Of a DNA stretch of 50,266 nucleotides, positions 17,256-25,546 are shown one piece after another. Location of the stretch: the NCBI GenBank assembly GCA_964385695.1, contig CAYLQA010000027.1, positions 1-50,266 on the forward strand, read 5' to 3'. How positions within the stretch are numbered: the stretch's first letter is position 1; each line of letters starts with the position of its first letter. The stretch comes from CAYLQA01 sp964385695 (GTDB lineage: Bacteria; Desulfobacterota; Desulfobulbia; Desulfobulbales; Desulfurivibrionaceae). The position numbers and the translations under genes are program-made. Under the pieces are notes generated by a model. It was not told the origin of the DNA, did no database searches, and saw nothing but the letters and a program-made list of their open reading frames with translations.

Positions 17256-17705
17256 TTATTTGGGGCCGAACAGCTCGAACTCTTCCTCTTGGACAGGTGA
17301 AGCGGGATCAGATGGGGTATTTTTCGGTGCTGCCTTGCCCGGGGCCCTTTTTTTGCCCTTACTAAAGACAGGCTCTTGGGCCTTGAACTGATTCAGATAA
17401 CGTTTGGGCATGGGACTTCTTTCTTTCACAAGCGTATGCCCGAGGAATATCCTGTCGCCTCTTACAAGATGCTTGGCCACGATATTGGGGTTGGCCTGGG
17501 CCAGTTTTTTCCAATTTTGGGAATTGCCGGTATACCAGGCGGCGATCATGGGCAGGGTCTCGCCCTTCCATTTTACAATATGCACCACGAATTTCTGCCG
17601 GGCTTTGGTGGGCTTCCAGCGCTCTTCCGGAGGGCCAGAGGCAACACAGCCAGCCAGTAAAAAAAACAGCCCGAGTCCTGCCAGTATGTTCAATAACCGT
17701 CTCAT
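17256..17705 (-). CDS. LysM-like lipoprotein
   Basis: 149 residues. Signal peptide with lipobox LAGC, lipidated Cys at residue 20. Residues ~40-95 resemble a LysM peptidoglycan-binding module: HIVKWKGETLPMIAAWYTG, then NWKKLAQANPNI, then LVRGDRIFLG. A basic, Pro/Lys-rich tail follows, ending EEEFELFGPK. The ATG overlaps the stop of the upstream kinase gene (ATGA), so the two are translationally coupled. It lies 11 bases ahead of the pentapeptide gene. Likely an outer- or inner-membrane-tethered cell-wall contact partner of the kinase or pentapeptide protein. Confidence 0.8.
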   Translation of the reverse strand: MRRLLNILAGLGLFFLLAGCVASGPPEERWKPTKARQKFVVHIVKWKGETLPMIAAWYTGNSQNWKKLAQANPNIVAKHLVRGDRIFLGHTLVKERSPMPKRYLNQFKAQEPVFSKGKKRAPGKAAPKNTPSDPASPVQEEEFELFGPK

Positions 17706-19444
17706 TTCTTTTTTTCTTCCTTGCCGACAAGCCGCTCGTAGAGGCGAGCCGCCTGTTTATTCTCCGGATTCAACTCCAAGGCCTGTTGTAAATGCGTGAT
17801 GCTCTTTTCCCTTTGGCCAAGCTTCATATCAATATATGCAAGATTAAACAGGGCCTCGTCAAGGTAGGAGGGAGAAAGTTTCACCACCTGCTCGTACATC
17901 CTCTGCGCTTCAAGGTAATTTTTCTGTACCGCATAGAGATAGCCAAGGTTGAAATAAGCATCCGCCATCCCCTTATCATGCCGCACGGCCAGAAGATAGG
18001 CGCCAATGGCCTTCTTCTGCTCCTGGCGCGCGGTATAGAGACGGCCCAGATAATAATGCACCTGACCTAATTGCGGATACTGCCGCGCCACCTTTTTAAA
18101 AATCGCCAGGGCCTCGTCCGGATAATGCTCAACAAGATAACTCGCCTCACGGGCCAGCTCTTCCTGCTTGGGTATAAAACTCTTCCCTTGGGAAGACTGA
18201 ACCAGCAGCTTCTGAAAATACCGCTGCGCCCGCTCGTGGGGGTTGGATTCTAAGGGGAGGACGGAAACGTTTCTGCTCCAGACGCCGGTCCAGTGCTCCA
18301 GGGCCTGATCCACATAAACAGATCGGGCAACCAGGCCGTATGCGACCAAGGCGATAAAGAGGGCAAAAAGAAACAAGAGCCTCTTTTGCGTGGGGGTCTC
18401 TTTTTCCTGCGCTGGCCCAGGGATAAAAACCGTTTCTTCTTCCTCGGCTACAGCCAAAGGGGACTCAATTGTTGCGGCCAGGCGAATTGCCTCTTCCTCC
18501 TCGGCCACCTCGTCGGTGAAAAACTCTCGAATGCAGGATGCCAGCTCATGGCTGGAGACCTGGACCGACCACTCCTGCAGACATTGCTCCAAATCAGCGC
18601 GCATCTCCTCGGCGGATTGATAACGAAACTGAGGGTCCTTGGCAAGGGCCTTATCCAGCACGGCAAGCAAGGGCTGGGGCAGGTCCGGCTGGAGCGTACG
18701 GACGGAAACAAAGTTGGCCTGGGCGGATTTCACCAGGATCTGCTGGGAATCGCCCGTATAAAGGCGCTGGCCGGTCACCAGTTCATACAAAATGATGCCT
18801 GCTGAAAATATATCCGAGCGGTTGTCCACCTCCAGGCCGCTTGCCTGCTCCGGGGCCATATAACTCAACTTGCCCTTAAGCGAGCCCACATAGGTGGTGG
18901 TATCATGGCTGGTGGCCCGGGCAATGCCGAAATCGATGATCTTTACCTGCCCGTCAAAGGTGATAAAAACATTCTGCGGGTTGATATCCCGGTGGATGAT
19001 ATTGAGCGCCTCCCCGGAAAAATCCTTGAGGTTATGGGCATAATGCAACCCGGCGCAGACCTCGGCCACAATGAAAACCGCTATCTCCAGCGGCAATTTT
19101 TTGCTGCTCCCACTTTCGTCTTTTAAGGCTGTGCGCAGGGCGCGCAGAGGACGGCCGGAAAGGTACTCCATTGCCAGGTAATAGGTTCCGGCCATTTCAC
19201 CGAAATCATAGATCTGGACAATGTTCTGGTGGTTGAGAAAGGCGGCCAACCGGGCCTCATCGATAAAGGCCTGGACAAACTCCTCTTGGTCGGCCAGATG
19301 GGGGAGGATTTTCTTGATGGCAACCAGTTTTTCAAAACCCTTGGAGCCGATAATCTTGCCGCGAAACAGCTCCGCCATACCGCCCCGGGCAATGCGGTCC
19401 ACTAGCAGGTATTTGCCATAGGTGATGGGCTGAAAGGCTGTCAT
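17702..19444 (-). CDS. Transmembrane Ser/Thr protein kinase with C-terminal TPR repeats
   Basis: 580 residues. The Hanks-type kinase domain (~10-285) has a glycine loop RIARGGMAELFRG, VAIKK lysine, catalytic HRDINPQN, DFG (IIDFGIA) and APE (SYMAPEQA), all intact. After an acidic linker one membrane span follows (~362-382). Beyond it are at least three TPR units (for example YYLGRLYTARQEQKKAIGAYLLA and YFNLGYLYAVQKNYLEAQRMYEQ). The kinase is therefore cytoplasmic and the TPR region periplasmic. First gene of a three-gene operon with the LysM lipoprotein and the pentapeptide protein; a near-consensus promoter lies upstream. The TPRs probably sense or bind envelope partners (inference). Confidence 0.92.
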   Translation of the reverse strand: MTAFQPITYGKYLLVDRIARGGMAELFRGKIIGSKGFEKLVAIKKILPHLADQEEFVQAFIDEARLAAFLNHQNIVQIYDFGEMAGTYYLAMEYLSGRPLRALRTALKDESGSSKKLPLEIAVFIVAEVCAGLHYAHNLKDFSGEALNIIHRDINPQNVFITFDGQVKIIDFGIARATSHDTTTYVGSLKGKLSYMAPEQASGLEVDNRSDIFSAGIILYELVTGQRLYTGDSQQILVKSAQANFVSVRTLQPDLPQPLLAVLDKALAKDPQFRYQSAEEMRADLEQCLQEWSVQVSSHELASCIREFFTDEVAEEEEAIRLAATIESPLAVAEEEETVFIPGPAQEKETPTQKRLLFLFALFIALVAYGLVARSVYVDQALEHWTGVWSRNVSVLPLESNPHERAQRYFQKLLVQSSQGKSFIPKQEELAREASYLVEHYPDEALAIFKKVARQYPQLGQVHYYLGRLYTARQEQKKAIGAYLLAVRHDKGMADAYFNLGYLYAVQKNYLEAQRMYEQVVKLSPSYLDEALFNLAYIDMKLGQREKSITHLQQALELNPENKQAARLYERLVGKEEKKK

Positions 19445-19510
19445 GAAATGCGGGTTCCCCTTTCCCGAATAGCCGTTAAAACGCTGACCAGAGCCTGGTA
19501 AATAATTGTC

Positions 19511-19539
19511 ATTATAGCAAGTTATGCAGTTACTGTCAG
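19511..19539 (-). promoter_or_regulatory. Near-consensus sigma-70 promoter of the kinase operon
   Basis: On the minus strand: CTGACA (19539-19534), 17 bases, TATAAT (19516-19511). This is 5 of 6 at -35 and perfect at -10 with the ideal spacer. The predicted leader to the kinase ATG is about 60 bases. Confidence 0.75.
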
Positions 19540-19638
19540 TTTTTGAGCGCCCCTTTTGTCTCTGGAAATAACTTGGGCTTGAGGCGGCTGGAGTTACGGG
19601 GTAGGATTAACAAAATACAACACATAGACAGACCAACT

Positions 19639-20454
19639 ATGGAAACAGACCTGACACTTTGCGTTGTCACTAAAAACCAGCCAGAGCACGTTCTTTCCCT
19701 GCTGCATTCTGCCGAGAAAACCGCCGATCATGTCTCCTATGACATTGTGGTGATCAACAACGGGCCGGAAGATGAAACCGGCGCCGTGATCAAGAAAGAA
19801 TTTCCCCAGGCCAAAGTCTTTGAAAACAACGCCGGCGAGCCGCTCTATACCGCCCGTAACCGCGCCGTTTCCTTGGCCAAGGGCAGGTATATCTCTTTTT
19901 GGCAGGATGACCTGCTCATCCAGGGCGACTCCCTGAGCCAACTGGTCCACTTTCTTGATGAGGCCCCGGATGTGGGAGTGGCCTTGCCCCGCCTCATATT
20001 AAGCAGCGGGGAGGTGCTGCCCAGCATTCGGACCTTTCCGGGGTTTGTCGAGATCCTCCTGCAACACACAGGCCTGGGCCGCCTTTTTGCCGGCGCATCC
20101 CAACTCAAAAGACACCTCATGATCGAGCAGGATCATTTGCTCAGCACAGAAATCGATTGGGGAGTGGGAACGGTTTTGATTGTCAGACGGGAAACTCTGG
20201 AAGAGCTGGCACGCTTTGATGAGGAGTTTATCTCGTTTTATGCCGAGGCGGACTTTTGCTTGAGGGCCAAACGGCAGGGATGGCATATTCATTACCTAGC
20301 CGAGACGGTTATCGAACATGATCAGCCTACAGCCTACGGTCCCCTTCACTCCCTGACCCCAAAGCCCCCGCACGTGCTGGCCGACTGCACCCGATATCTT
20401 CTCAAAAAATGGCTCGTTAATACTTCAGCAAAACAAAAGGCCCACTCTGAATAA
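19639..20454 (+). CDS. Family 2 glycosyltransferase
   Basis: 271 residues from the ATG at 19639. A longer TTG-started frame from 19543 has no family support, and neither start has a strong ribosome-binding site. The GT2 (GT-A fold) pattern begins at residue 3: LTLCVVTKNQPEHVLSLL, DIVVINNG, then NRAVSLAKGRYISFWQDDLLI carrying the acidic metal-binding residues. A later VRRETLEELARFDEEFISFYAEADFCLRAKRQGW matches rhamnosyltransferase-like members. No membrane spans, so a cytoplasmic or peripheral enzyme that likely adds a sugar to a cell-surface glycan. Acceptor unknown; not part of a glycan cluster here. Ends in a shared bidirectional terminator with the convergent chemoreceptor gene. Confidence 0.85.
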   Translation: METDLTLCVVTKNQPEHVLSLLHSAEKTADHVSYDIVVINNGPEDETGAVIKKEFPQAKVFENNAGEPLYTARNRAVSLAKGRYISFWQDDLLIQGDSLSQLVHFLDEAPDVGVALPRLILSSGEVLPSIRTFPGFVEILLQHTGLGRLFAGASQLKRHLMIEQDHLLSTEIDWGVGTVLIVRRETLEELARFDEEFISFYAEADFCLRAKRQGWHIHYLAETVIEHDQPTAYGPLHSLTPKPPHVLADCTRYLLKKWLVNTSAKQKAHSE

Positions 20455-20469
20455 CGGAGCGGGCCTTTT
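20435..20469. terminator. Bidirectional terminator between the glycosyltransferase and chemoreceptor genes
   Basis: A 13-bp stem with one A.C mismatch (AAAAGGCCCACTC with GAGCGGGCCTTTT), 9-base loop, A-run before and T-run after. It sits between two convergent genes and can serve both. It shares its core with the terminator at 23376-23411. Confidence 0.8.
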
Positions 20470-20492
20470 ATTAACGGGTTCAATCGAGCTTA

Positions 20493-23114
20493 TTACAAGC
20501 GCTCAAATTCGTCATCAAGCTTGTCACCGGCATCAGCTCCAAGTTGCAGTACCGTACCAGAAGAATTTCTCTCCTGCTGGCCCTGCTGCTGCGCCTGTGC
20601 ATAGCGCCGCCTTGCTACCCCACTACTGGGCGCATGATTCTTGGTTGTTACCAACGAGGCAATAACCATCTGCAGCTCATCTGCCTGGGCAGACATTTCT
20701 TCGGCCGTGGCCGCCATCTCTTCAGAGGCGCTGGAGTTCTGCTGGACCACAGTATCAAGCTGCTGCATACCCTGATTGATCTGCTCGGTGCCTGCATTCT
20801 GCTCCCCACTTGCCGCGCTGATCTCCTGGACCAGGGTCGCGGTCTTCTGGATGTCGGGCAGGATCTTGCCCAGCATCTCTCCGGCCTTATCCGCCACCTC
20901 CACACTGGAGGAGGAAAGCTCGCTGATCTCAGCCGCCGCCAGCTGACTGCGTTCGGCAAGCTTGCGCACCTCGGAGGCTACCACGGCAAAGCCTTTGCCA
21001 TGCTCACCGGCTCGGGCCGCCTCGATTGCCGCGTTCAACGCCAGAAGGTTGGTCTGGCGGGCGATCTCCTCAATAATCGAGATCTTATCGGCGATATTCT
21101 TCATGGCACCCACAGTGGATTGGACCGCTTCACCGGATTCTTCCGCATCCTTGGCCGTGGACATGGCAATGTTCTCGGTCTCCTGTGCGTTCTCTGTATT
21201 CTGGCGGATGGTAGCACTCATCTCCTCCACCGAGGCCGAGGATTCCTCAACCGCCGCGGCCTGCTCACTGGCCCCCTGGGAAAGCTCTTCCGCGGTGGAG
21301 CTGAGCTGTTGGCTGGCCGAGGCCACATTGGTTGCAATATTGCTCACGCTTGAAAGGGCAAGCGCAATACCGCGGTTCACAACCAGCCCCATAGCCAAAC
21401 CCACCAAAAGGGATACTATGGTGGTAATGATGATCAGGTTAAGTGCCGCTTGCTCATCATGTTTGGCCCGCAGTGCCGCGGCCTCGGTGAACTTTTCAAG
21501 TTCTTCAAAAAGAGCCTCAAGCTCATGGTCCACCTCGTCGACCTCCCCTTCAACCTTAAGGCCCAGGGCTTCGGCCTCAGCAATATTACCTGCGGCAATG
21601 AGTTCAAAGACCTGAATGCTATGTTCCTCTACCTGGTAATGCTCTTTTTCAATCTTTTTGAGTTGGGAGAGAACCATCTCAAACTCACGTCGATCAGTCT
21701 CGGTCTTAGCGATACGGATACCCTCTTCAGCAAGATGCTCCGCCTCTTTGATGTACTCGGCAACCTCCTCACCGAAGGCTTCGATCTTGGTCTGGGCTTC
21801 CTGCATGCCGTGCAGGTCACCGTTCTCTCCATGGCGAAAACCCAGCTCAAACTCCTTGGCAACCTCAAGCTGCTTAATGGCAACCTCTGCCACAAGACCG
21901 GTCAGGGGAATATCTTCCTCGGCAATAGCTTTAAGCTCTTCGCCTATCTTCCCCATTTTAACGATGCTTACCCCGGCAGTTACACAAAGCAACGCGAGCA
22001 GGGTTCCGATGATCAATGCAATTCGGGTTGACACTTTCATTCTGTTCAAAACCTCACCTCCAAATCCTTTAAGTAAAACAGCGGCCACAAGACCTGCCAC
22101 AATTACAACCAAAACAACGAGCCACATGCTCATGCCGCTCTTGCTTTCCGGCGCCGCATGGGAAACGGAAGCGTGTTCCTTTTTCGCTGGTTTATGGCTT
22201 TTTTCCCGGCGCAGACTGCCCTTGCTCGTTGCAGCATGCGCCTTTGGCGCTCCATGACCGGCACTGGCCGCAGGGGCATGGCTGCCGCCGCCTTTTACCG
22301 CATGCTTCGGTGCCAGGCTGGCATAGGTAATAGCTCCTTTATTTACCTCGGCCACAGTCCTGCCGTTGAGCGGCATGACCGGACGGGCATTATGACCGAT
22401 GATGGAAACAAACTTCTGCACCTGGGCGGAAGAGACCTCGATGGGAGTCTTCATCACATACCATTGCACCCCCTCGGAACAGGGCGGGGTGGTCAGTGAG
22501 CCCTTGAAGTGAAAATAAGAGCCGTTAAAGGGCAGCAGATCCGCAGGGCTCACCTTAACCTGCGGCACATGCCGCTCCTGGCCCACTGCCGGGTTAATGT
22601 TGTCCCACAAGGACTGGATAACCGAATTGGCCGCTCCCTCTTTCATGAAGACGCCGATAACCGCCAACTCGCCATGGTCGCTCTTGTGGACCAGGTGCAT
22701 CTCCATGGGAAAAGGGCTTCCGCCGTAAGTGTTTTCACTGGGACTGTGGAAATGGAACTGGAGGAGCTTATAAAGCTTACCCTGAGCCTTGATATAGCTG
22801 CCGCCATTATGGTTAACCTGAATAGCATGACCGTTATTGAGGATGCTGAGACCGTCACTCTTATAATCCACCTCAATAGCTCCCAAATCCGCCTTCACCG
22901 AGTGGCTGATATCAATGGGCGACTGGCCCATGCCGGTCCCGCATACCGCATAATCAGAACTTAAGTTTCCCCATTCTGATGGCCCTTCGGCGCCTGAATA
23001 TCCCCAGTGCGTCTTGGCATAGCCCCCACCATGCCCTCCCTGCACCGCAGCAAGTGCAGTTGTGCTGACAGTAAATACCATCAGAAACAAGCCCAAACAG
23101 CGTAGTATCTTCAT
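20493..23114 (-). CDS. Alpha-carbonic anhydrase fused to a methyl-accepting chemotaxis protein
   Basis: 873 residues from the ATG at 23114, which has GGAGG 5 bases upstream; further upstream starts lack one. Order: signal peptide (1-23); complete alpha-carbonic anhydrase (~35-262); a His/Ala/Lys-rich linker; membrane span (~329-348); short loop; membrane span (~365-386); helical periplasmic region (~390-590); membrane span; cytoplasmic signalling hairpin with the family tip sequence (IARQTNLLALNAAIEAARAG). The enzyme part has all zinc ligands (H121, H123, H140), the proton-shuttle equivalent H96 (NNGHA), E127 and the LTTPPCSE loop. C58 and C212 can form the usual disulfide. No HAMP domain is evident. 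The enzyme would convert CO2 and bicarbonate in the periplasm while the receptor part talks to CheA/CheW. A role in CO2, bicarbonate or pH taxis is inferred. Confidence 0.92.
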   Translation of the reverse strand: MKILRCLGLFLMVFTVSTTALAAVQGGHGGGYAKTHWGYSGAEGPSEWGNLSSDYAVCGTGMGQSPIDISHSVKADLGAIEVDYKSDGLSILNNGHAIQVNHNGGSYIKAQGKLYKLLQFHFHSPSENTYGGSPFPMEMHLVHKSDHGELAVIGVFMKEGAANSVIQSLWDNINPAVGQERHVPQVKVSPADLLPFNGSYFHFKGSLTTPPCSEGVQWYVMKTPIEVSSAQVQKFVSIIGHNARPVMPLNGRTVAEVNKGAITYASLAPKHAVKGGGSHAPAASAGHGAPKAHAATSKGSLRREKSHKPAKKEHASVSHAAPESKSGMSMWLVVLVVIVAGLVAAVLLKGFGGEVLNRMKVSTRIALIIGTLLALLCVTAGVSIVKMGKIGEELKAIAEEDIPLTGLVAEVAIKQLEVAKEFELGFRHGENGDLHGMQEAQTKIEAFGEEVAEYIKEAEHLAEEGIRIAKTETDRREFEMVLSQLKKIEKEHYQVEEHSIQVFELIAAGNIAEAEALGLKVEGEVDEVDHELEALFEELEKFTEAAALRAKHDEQAALNLIIITTIVSLLVGLAMGLVVNRGIALALSSVSNIATNVASASQQLSSTAEELSQGASEQAAAVEESSASVEEMSATIRQNTENAQETENIAMSTAKDAEESGEAVQSTVGAMKNIADKISIIEEIARQTNLLALNAAIEAARAGEHGKGFAVVASEVRKLAERSQLAAAEISELSSSSVEVADKAGEMLGKILPDIQKTATLVQEISAASGEQNAGTEQINQGMQQLDTVVQQNSSASEEMAATAEEMSAQADELQMVIASLVTTKNHAPSSGVARRRYAQAQQQGQQERNSSGTVLQLGADAGDKLDDEFERL
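22052..22061 (-). promoter_or_regulatory. Internal ribosome-binding-site-like sequence at the fusion joint
   Basis: GGAGGTGAGG on the minus strand, inside the open frame, 7 bases (from GGAGG) before an in-frame TTG and 11 bases (from its last base) before the ATG at 22040. That ATG begins MKVSTR, a typical chemoreceptor N-terminus. It may allow separate translation of the receptor half, or be the remnant of its former start. Confidence 0.5.
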
Positions 23115-23167
23115 CGTTCCCTCCGTTAAACCGCTTTCCACAGCCCCCAAGCTGGTGTCGCACAAAA

Positions 23168-23208
23168 GAAGCTGCCTGAGAAAACGAAAACTCTCCTCGG
23201 GCAGCTTC
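23168..23208 (-). promoter_or_regulatory. Leader hairpin of the carbonic anhydrase-chemoreceptor gene
   Basis: Perfect 9-bp arms (GAAGCTGCC and GGCAGCTTC), extendable by GAG/CTC past one mismatch. On the minus strand it is followed by TTTTGTG. It lies about 55 bases before the start codon and just after the candidate promoter, so it looks like an attenuator or an mRNA-stabilising leader. Confidence 0.5.
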
Positions 23209-23375
23209 AAAATTATCTTAGCAAAATAGACCCTGGCCTATCAAATTATTTCTATTTTCGGTGGCAGTGCAGCAAGAGATAAACGGGGTGGAGACAACTC
23301 CGGGCACGTTAGCGGGTTTTGTTTGCGGGCTTAACGGTAGAGGGGGCTTTCCAAAATGGAGGCGAGACGGAACAA

Positions 23376-23411
23376 AAAGGCCCACACCGGACAATGCCAG
23401 TGTGGGCCTTT
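23376..23411 (-). terminator. Terminator of the second chemoreceptor gene
   Basis: Perfect 12-bp stem (AAAGGCCCACAC with its complement) and a 12-base loop, followed on the minus strand by TTTTTGTT. It starts 26 bases past the stop of the receptor gene. Confidence 0.9.
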
Positions 23412-23436
23412 GATTACCTGAAATTATTCCACTTAC

Positions 23437-25350
23437 TTAATGTCGCTCAAAATCCTTATCCAGTTCGTCCCAGTCATCTTGGTTGCTGGAACTAAGCTTT
23501 AAAACAGCACCATCTTTTTTAGTGCTCATTCTTTTAGTGGTAGCCGACTTGTCGAAAGCCACCCGGTGCGGCACCGTTTTTTGCTTGCTACCGGTAAGGG
23601 CCTCGATGGTAGCCTGCAACTCGGCCGCCTGGGCCGACATTTCTTCTGCCGTGGCAGCCATCTCCTCCGAGGAGCTGGAGTTCTGCTGGATAACAGTATC
23701 CAGCTGCTGCATTCCCTTATTGATCTGCTCGGTTCCGGCATTTTGCTCGATACTTGCTGCACTGATCTCCTGGACCAAGGTCGCTGTCCGCTGGATATCG
23801 GGCAGGATTTTGTTCAACATGGTACCGGCTTTGTCCGCCACCTGAACACTGGAGGCGGAAAGTTCACTGATTTCCGCCGCAGCCCGCTGGCTGCGCTCGG
23901 CCAGCTTGCGTACTTCGGCAGCGACCACGGCAAAGCCCTTGCCGTGCTCACCAGCCCGGGCTGCCTCGATCGCCGCATTAAGAGCCAGAAGGTTGGTCTG
24001 GCGGGCAATCTCTTCGATGATGGAGATCTTATCGGCAATATGACGCATGGCATTGACGGTAGACTCCACCGCACCGCCCGATTCCTCGGCATCCTTGGCT
24101 GTAGACTGGGCGATATTTTCCGTTTCTTGGGCATTTTCAGAATTCTGCCGGATAGTGGCGCTCATCTGCTCCACCGAGGCGGATGACTCTTCCACGGCAG
24201 CGGCCTGTTCGCTGGCTCCCTGCGACATCTCTTCTGCGGAGGAACTCAGTTGCTGGCTTGCACTGGCAACGTTATCGGCAACCACCTTCACATCGCCCAA
24301 AGATCTTGTGACGCTACGGGTGATGAAAAATGCCATGCAAAAGCCCACCATACAACCGATAGCTGTAAAGACCGAGGCCATGATAATGGCTTTTTTACGG
24401 GTATTATCAAAAAGTTCATCCGCTTCAATGGTCTCTTGAGTCAGTGAACTATTAATATTCTGCAACTCGCCAATTGCACTGGTACGGACGACATCAATTT
24501 TTCCATCCAGCTCACGAACCAGCAAGGTATCCTGCTTGGCCTCTTCGTTTTCCTGCTCCAAGGAAAGAACAATTTGATGAAGAGGGTCCTTGGTCGCGTC
24601 ACGGCAACTGTCAATCTCTCCATCAAGTTGCCTGATTTTGGCCCAGTTCGCATTTTTCCCCTGCTCTAAAAGGGGCAGCATTTGTTTTTCAAAAAGGTCG
24701 CAGTAGCGCACATATTCCTTGGCAAACTTGTTGGCCAACCGTTTTTCCTCGGCTGTGTCGACCAATTTATGAGCCAAGGCTATATCCTGCATGACCCCCT
24801 CTTTCAGTTGGGCAAAATCTTGCCGCGCAACATCAAGATCGCGGTTGATAACAGCATCGGCTACAATTGAATAAACACTATCAACTCTTGCGGCAATATC
24901 CTTTACCGCCAAGGCATCGCTTGATCGTTGCAATGCATCCGAGCTGCGCTTCAATACCGGAAACATCTCTTTTTCAAAGAGACTCAAATATTCATTGTAG
25001 TGTACTGAAAATTTTTGGGCCAAGGCCCTTTCCGCGTCGGTATCCACCAACTCATTCACCCGGGAAATGTCTGCGCGGGCAGTAGTAATGATCTCAGCAA
25101 AATCCTTTTCTGTTGCCTCAAGATCCCTGTTAATAACCGCATCGGCAATCACGGCATAAACCCCATCCACACGACTTGCAATATCCTTAATTTCCATCGC
25201 ATCTTCGGCCCGAACCGCGCCCTCATCCTGCAAAACCGCCAAATCTTCCATGGTATACAACTGATATCCGGCAACTCCCCCCAATATCGTGATAACACTC
25301 AAAAAACCAACAACAAGACGTGTACCAATAGTTAAATTCCAGCGTGCCAT
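23437..25350 (-). CDS. Methyl-accepting chemotaxis protein with duplicated helical sensor
   Basis: 637 residues from the ATG at 25350. The GGAGGAG immediately before it decides the start over two ATGs just upstream. Order: membrane span (~10-30), periplasmic helical region (~35-325), span (~327-350), then the signalling domain with only ~15 residues between, so no HAMP. The sensor contains a tandem duplication: residues 54-135 and 149-230 both run KDIA-x-RVD-x-VY...ADAVINRDL...LVDT...FEK-x-M-x-P-x-L. The hairpin tip and methylation helices are nearly the same as in the carbonic anhydrase fusion, and both end in a similar acidic tail (DELDKDFERH here). The paralogues probably feed the same CheA/CheW array. 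Ligand unknown. Confidence 0.93.
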   Translation of the reverse strand: MARWNLTIGTRLVVGFLSVITILGGVAGYQLYTMEDLAVLQDEGAVRAEDAMEIKDIASRVDGVYAVIADAVINRDLEATEKDFAEIITTARADISRVNELVDTDAERALAQKFSVHYNEYLSLFEKEMFPVLKRSSDALQRSSDALAVKDIAARVDSVYSIVADAVINRDLDVARQDFAQLKEGVMQDIALAHKLVDTAEEKRLANKFAKEYVRYCDLFEKQMLPLLEQGKNANWAKIRQLDGEIDSCRDATKDPLHQIVLSLEQENEEAKQDTLLVRELDGKIDVVRTSAIGELQNINSSLTQETIEADELFDNTRKKAIIMASVFTAIGCMVGFCMAFFITRSVTRSLGDVKVVADNVASASQQLSSSAEEMSQGASEQAAAVEESSASVEQMSATIRQNSENAQETENIAQSTAKDAEESGGAVESTVNAMRHIADKISIIEEIARQTNLLALNAAIEAARAGEHGKGFAVVAAEVRKLAERSQRAAAEISELSASSVQVADKAGTMLNKILPDIQRTATLVQEISAASIEQNAGTEQINKGMQQLDTVIQQNSSSSEEMAATAEEMSAQAAELQATIEALTGSKQKTVPHRVAFDKSATTKRMSTKKDGAVLKLSSSNQDDWDELDKDFERH

Positions 25351-25511
25351 ATTCTCCTCCATTGAGCTTTTCCCCTCCGCCCTGTCCAAAGACAATGAAA
25401 AAAGTGTAGCACAGACACAACAAAAATATGAAGCTCAAAAAAATCGCCCATCAAAGATAACCCCTTGTAATAATAGTTATTATTGTGGCGGGCTCTTTTG
25501 GTCTTATATCT

Positions 25512-25543
25512 TGTTGATAACTCTGTTGAAAACCTGTTGATAA
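25512..25543 (+). repeat. DnaA-box-like repeats
   Basis: TGTTGATAA at 25512-25520 and again at 25535-25543, 23 bases apart, with a weaker TGTTGAAAA at 25524-25532 between. Each perfect copy differs by one base from the DnaA-box consensus (TGTGNATAA on this strand). Confidence 0.5.
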
Positions 25544-25546
25544 AAA

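Larger units (their letters stand above)
23115..23436. other. Intergenic region between the two chemoreceptor genes
   Basis: 322 bases without a gene. It holds the terminator of the upstream receptor gene (23376-23411), a candidate promoter for the fusion gene (minus strand TTGATA at 23244-23239, 18 bases, TAAGAT at 23220-23215) and a strong leader hairpin (23168-23208). Confidence 0.6.

Noticed and set aside
19543..19638. TTG-started N-terminal extension of the glycosyltransferase
   Set aside because: The extra residues precede the normal GT2 start, and the first GT2 strand begins right after the ATG at 19639.
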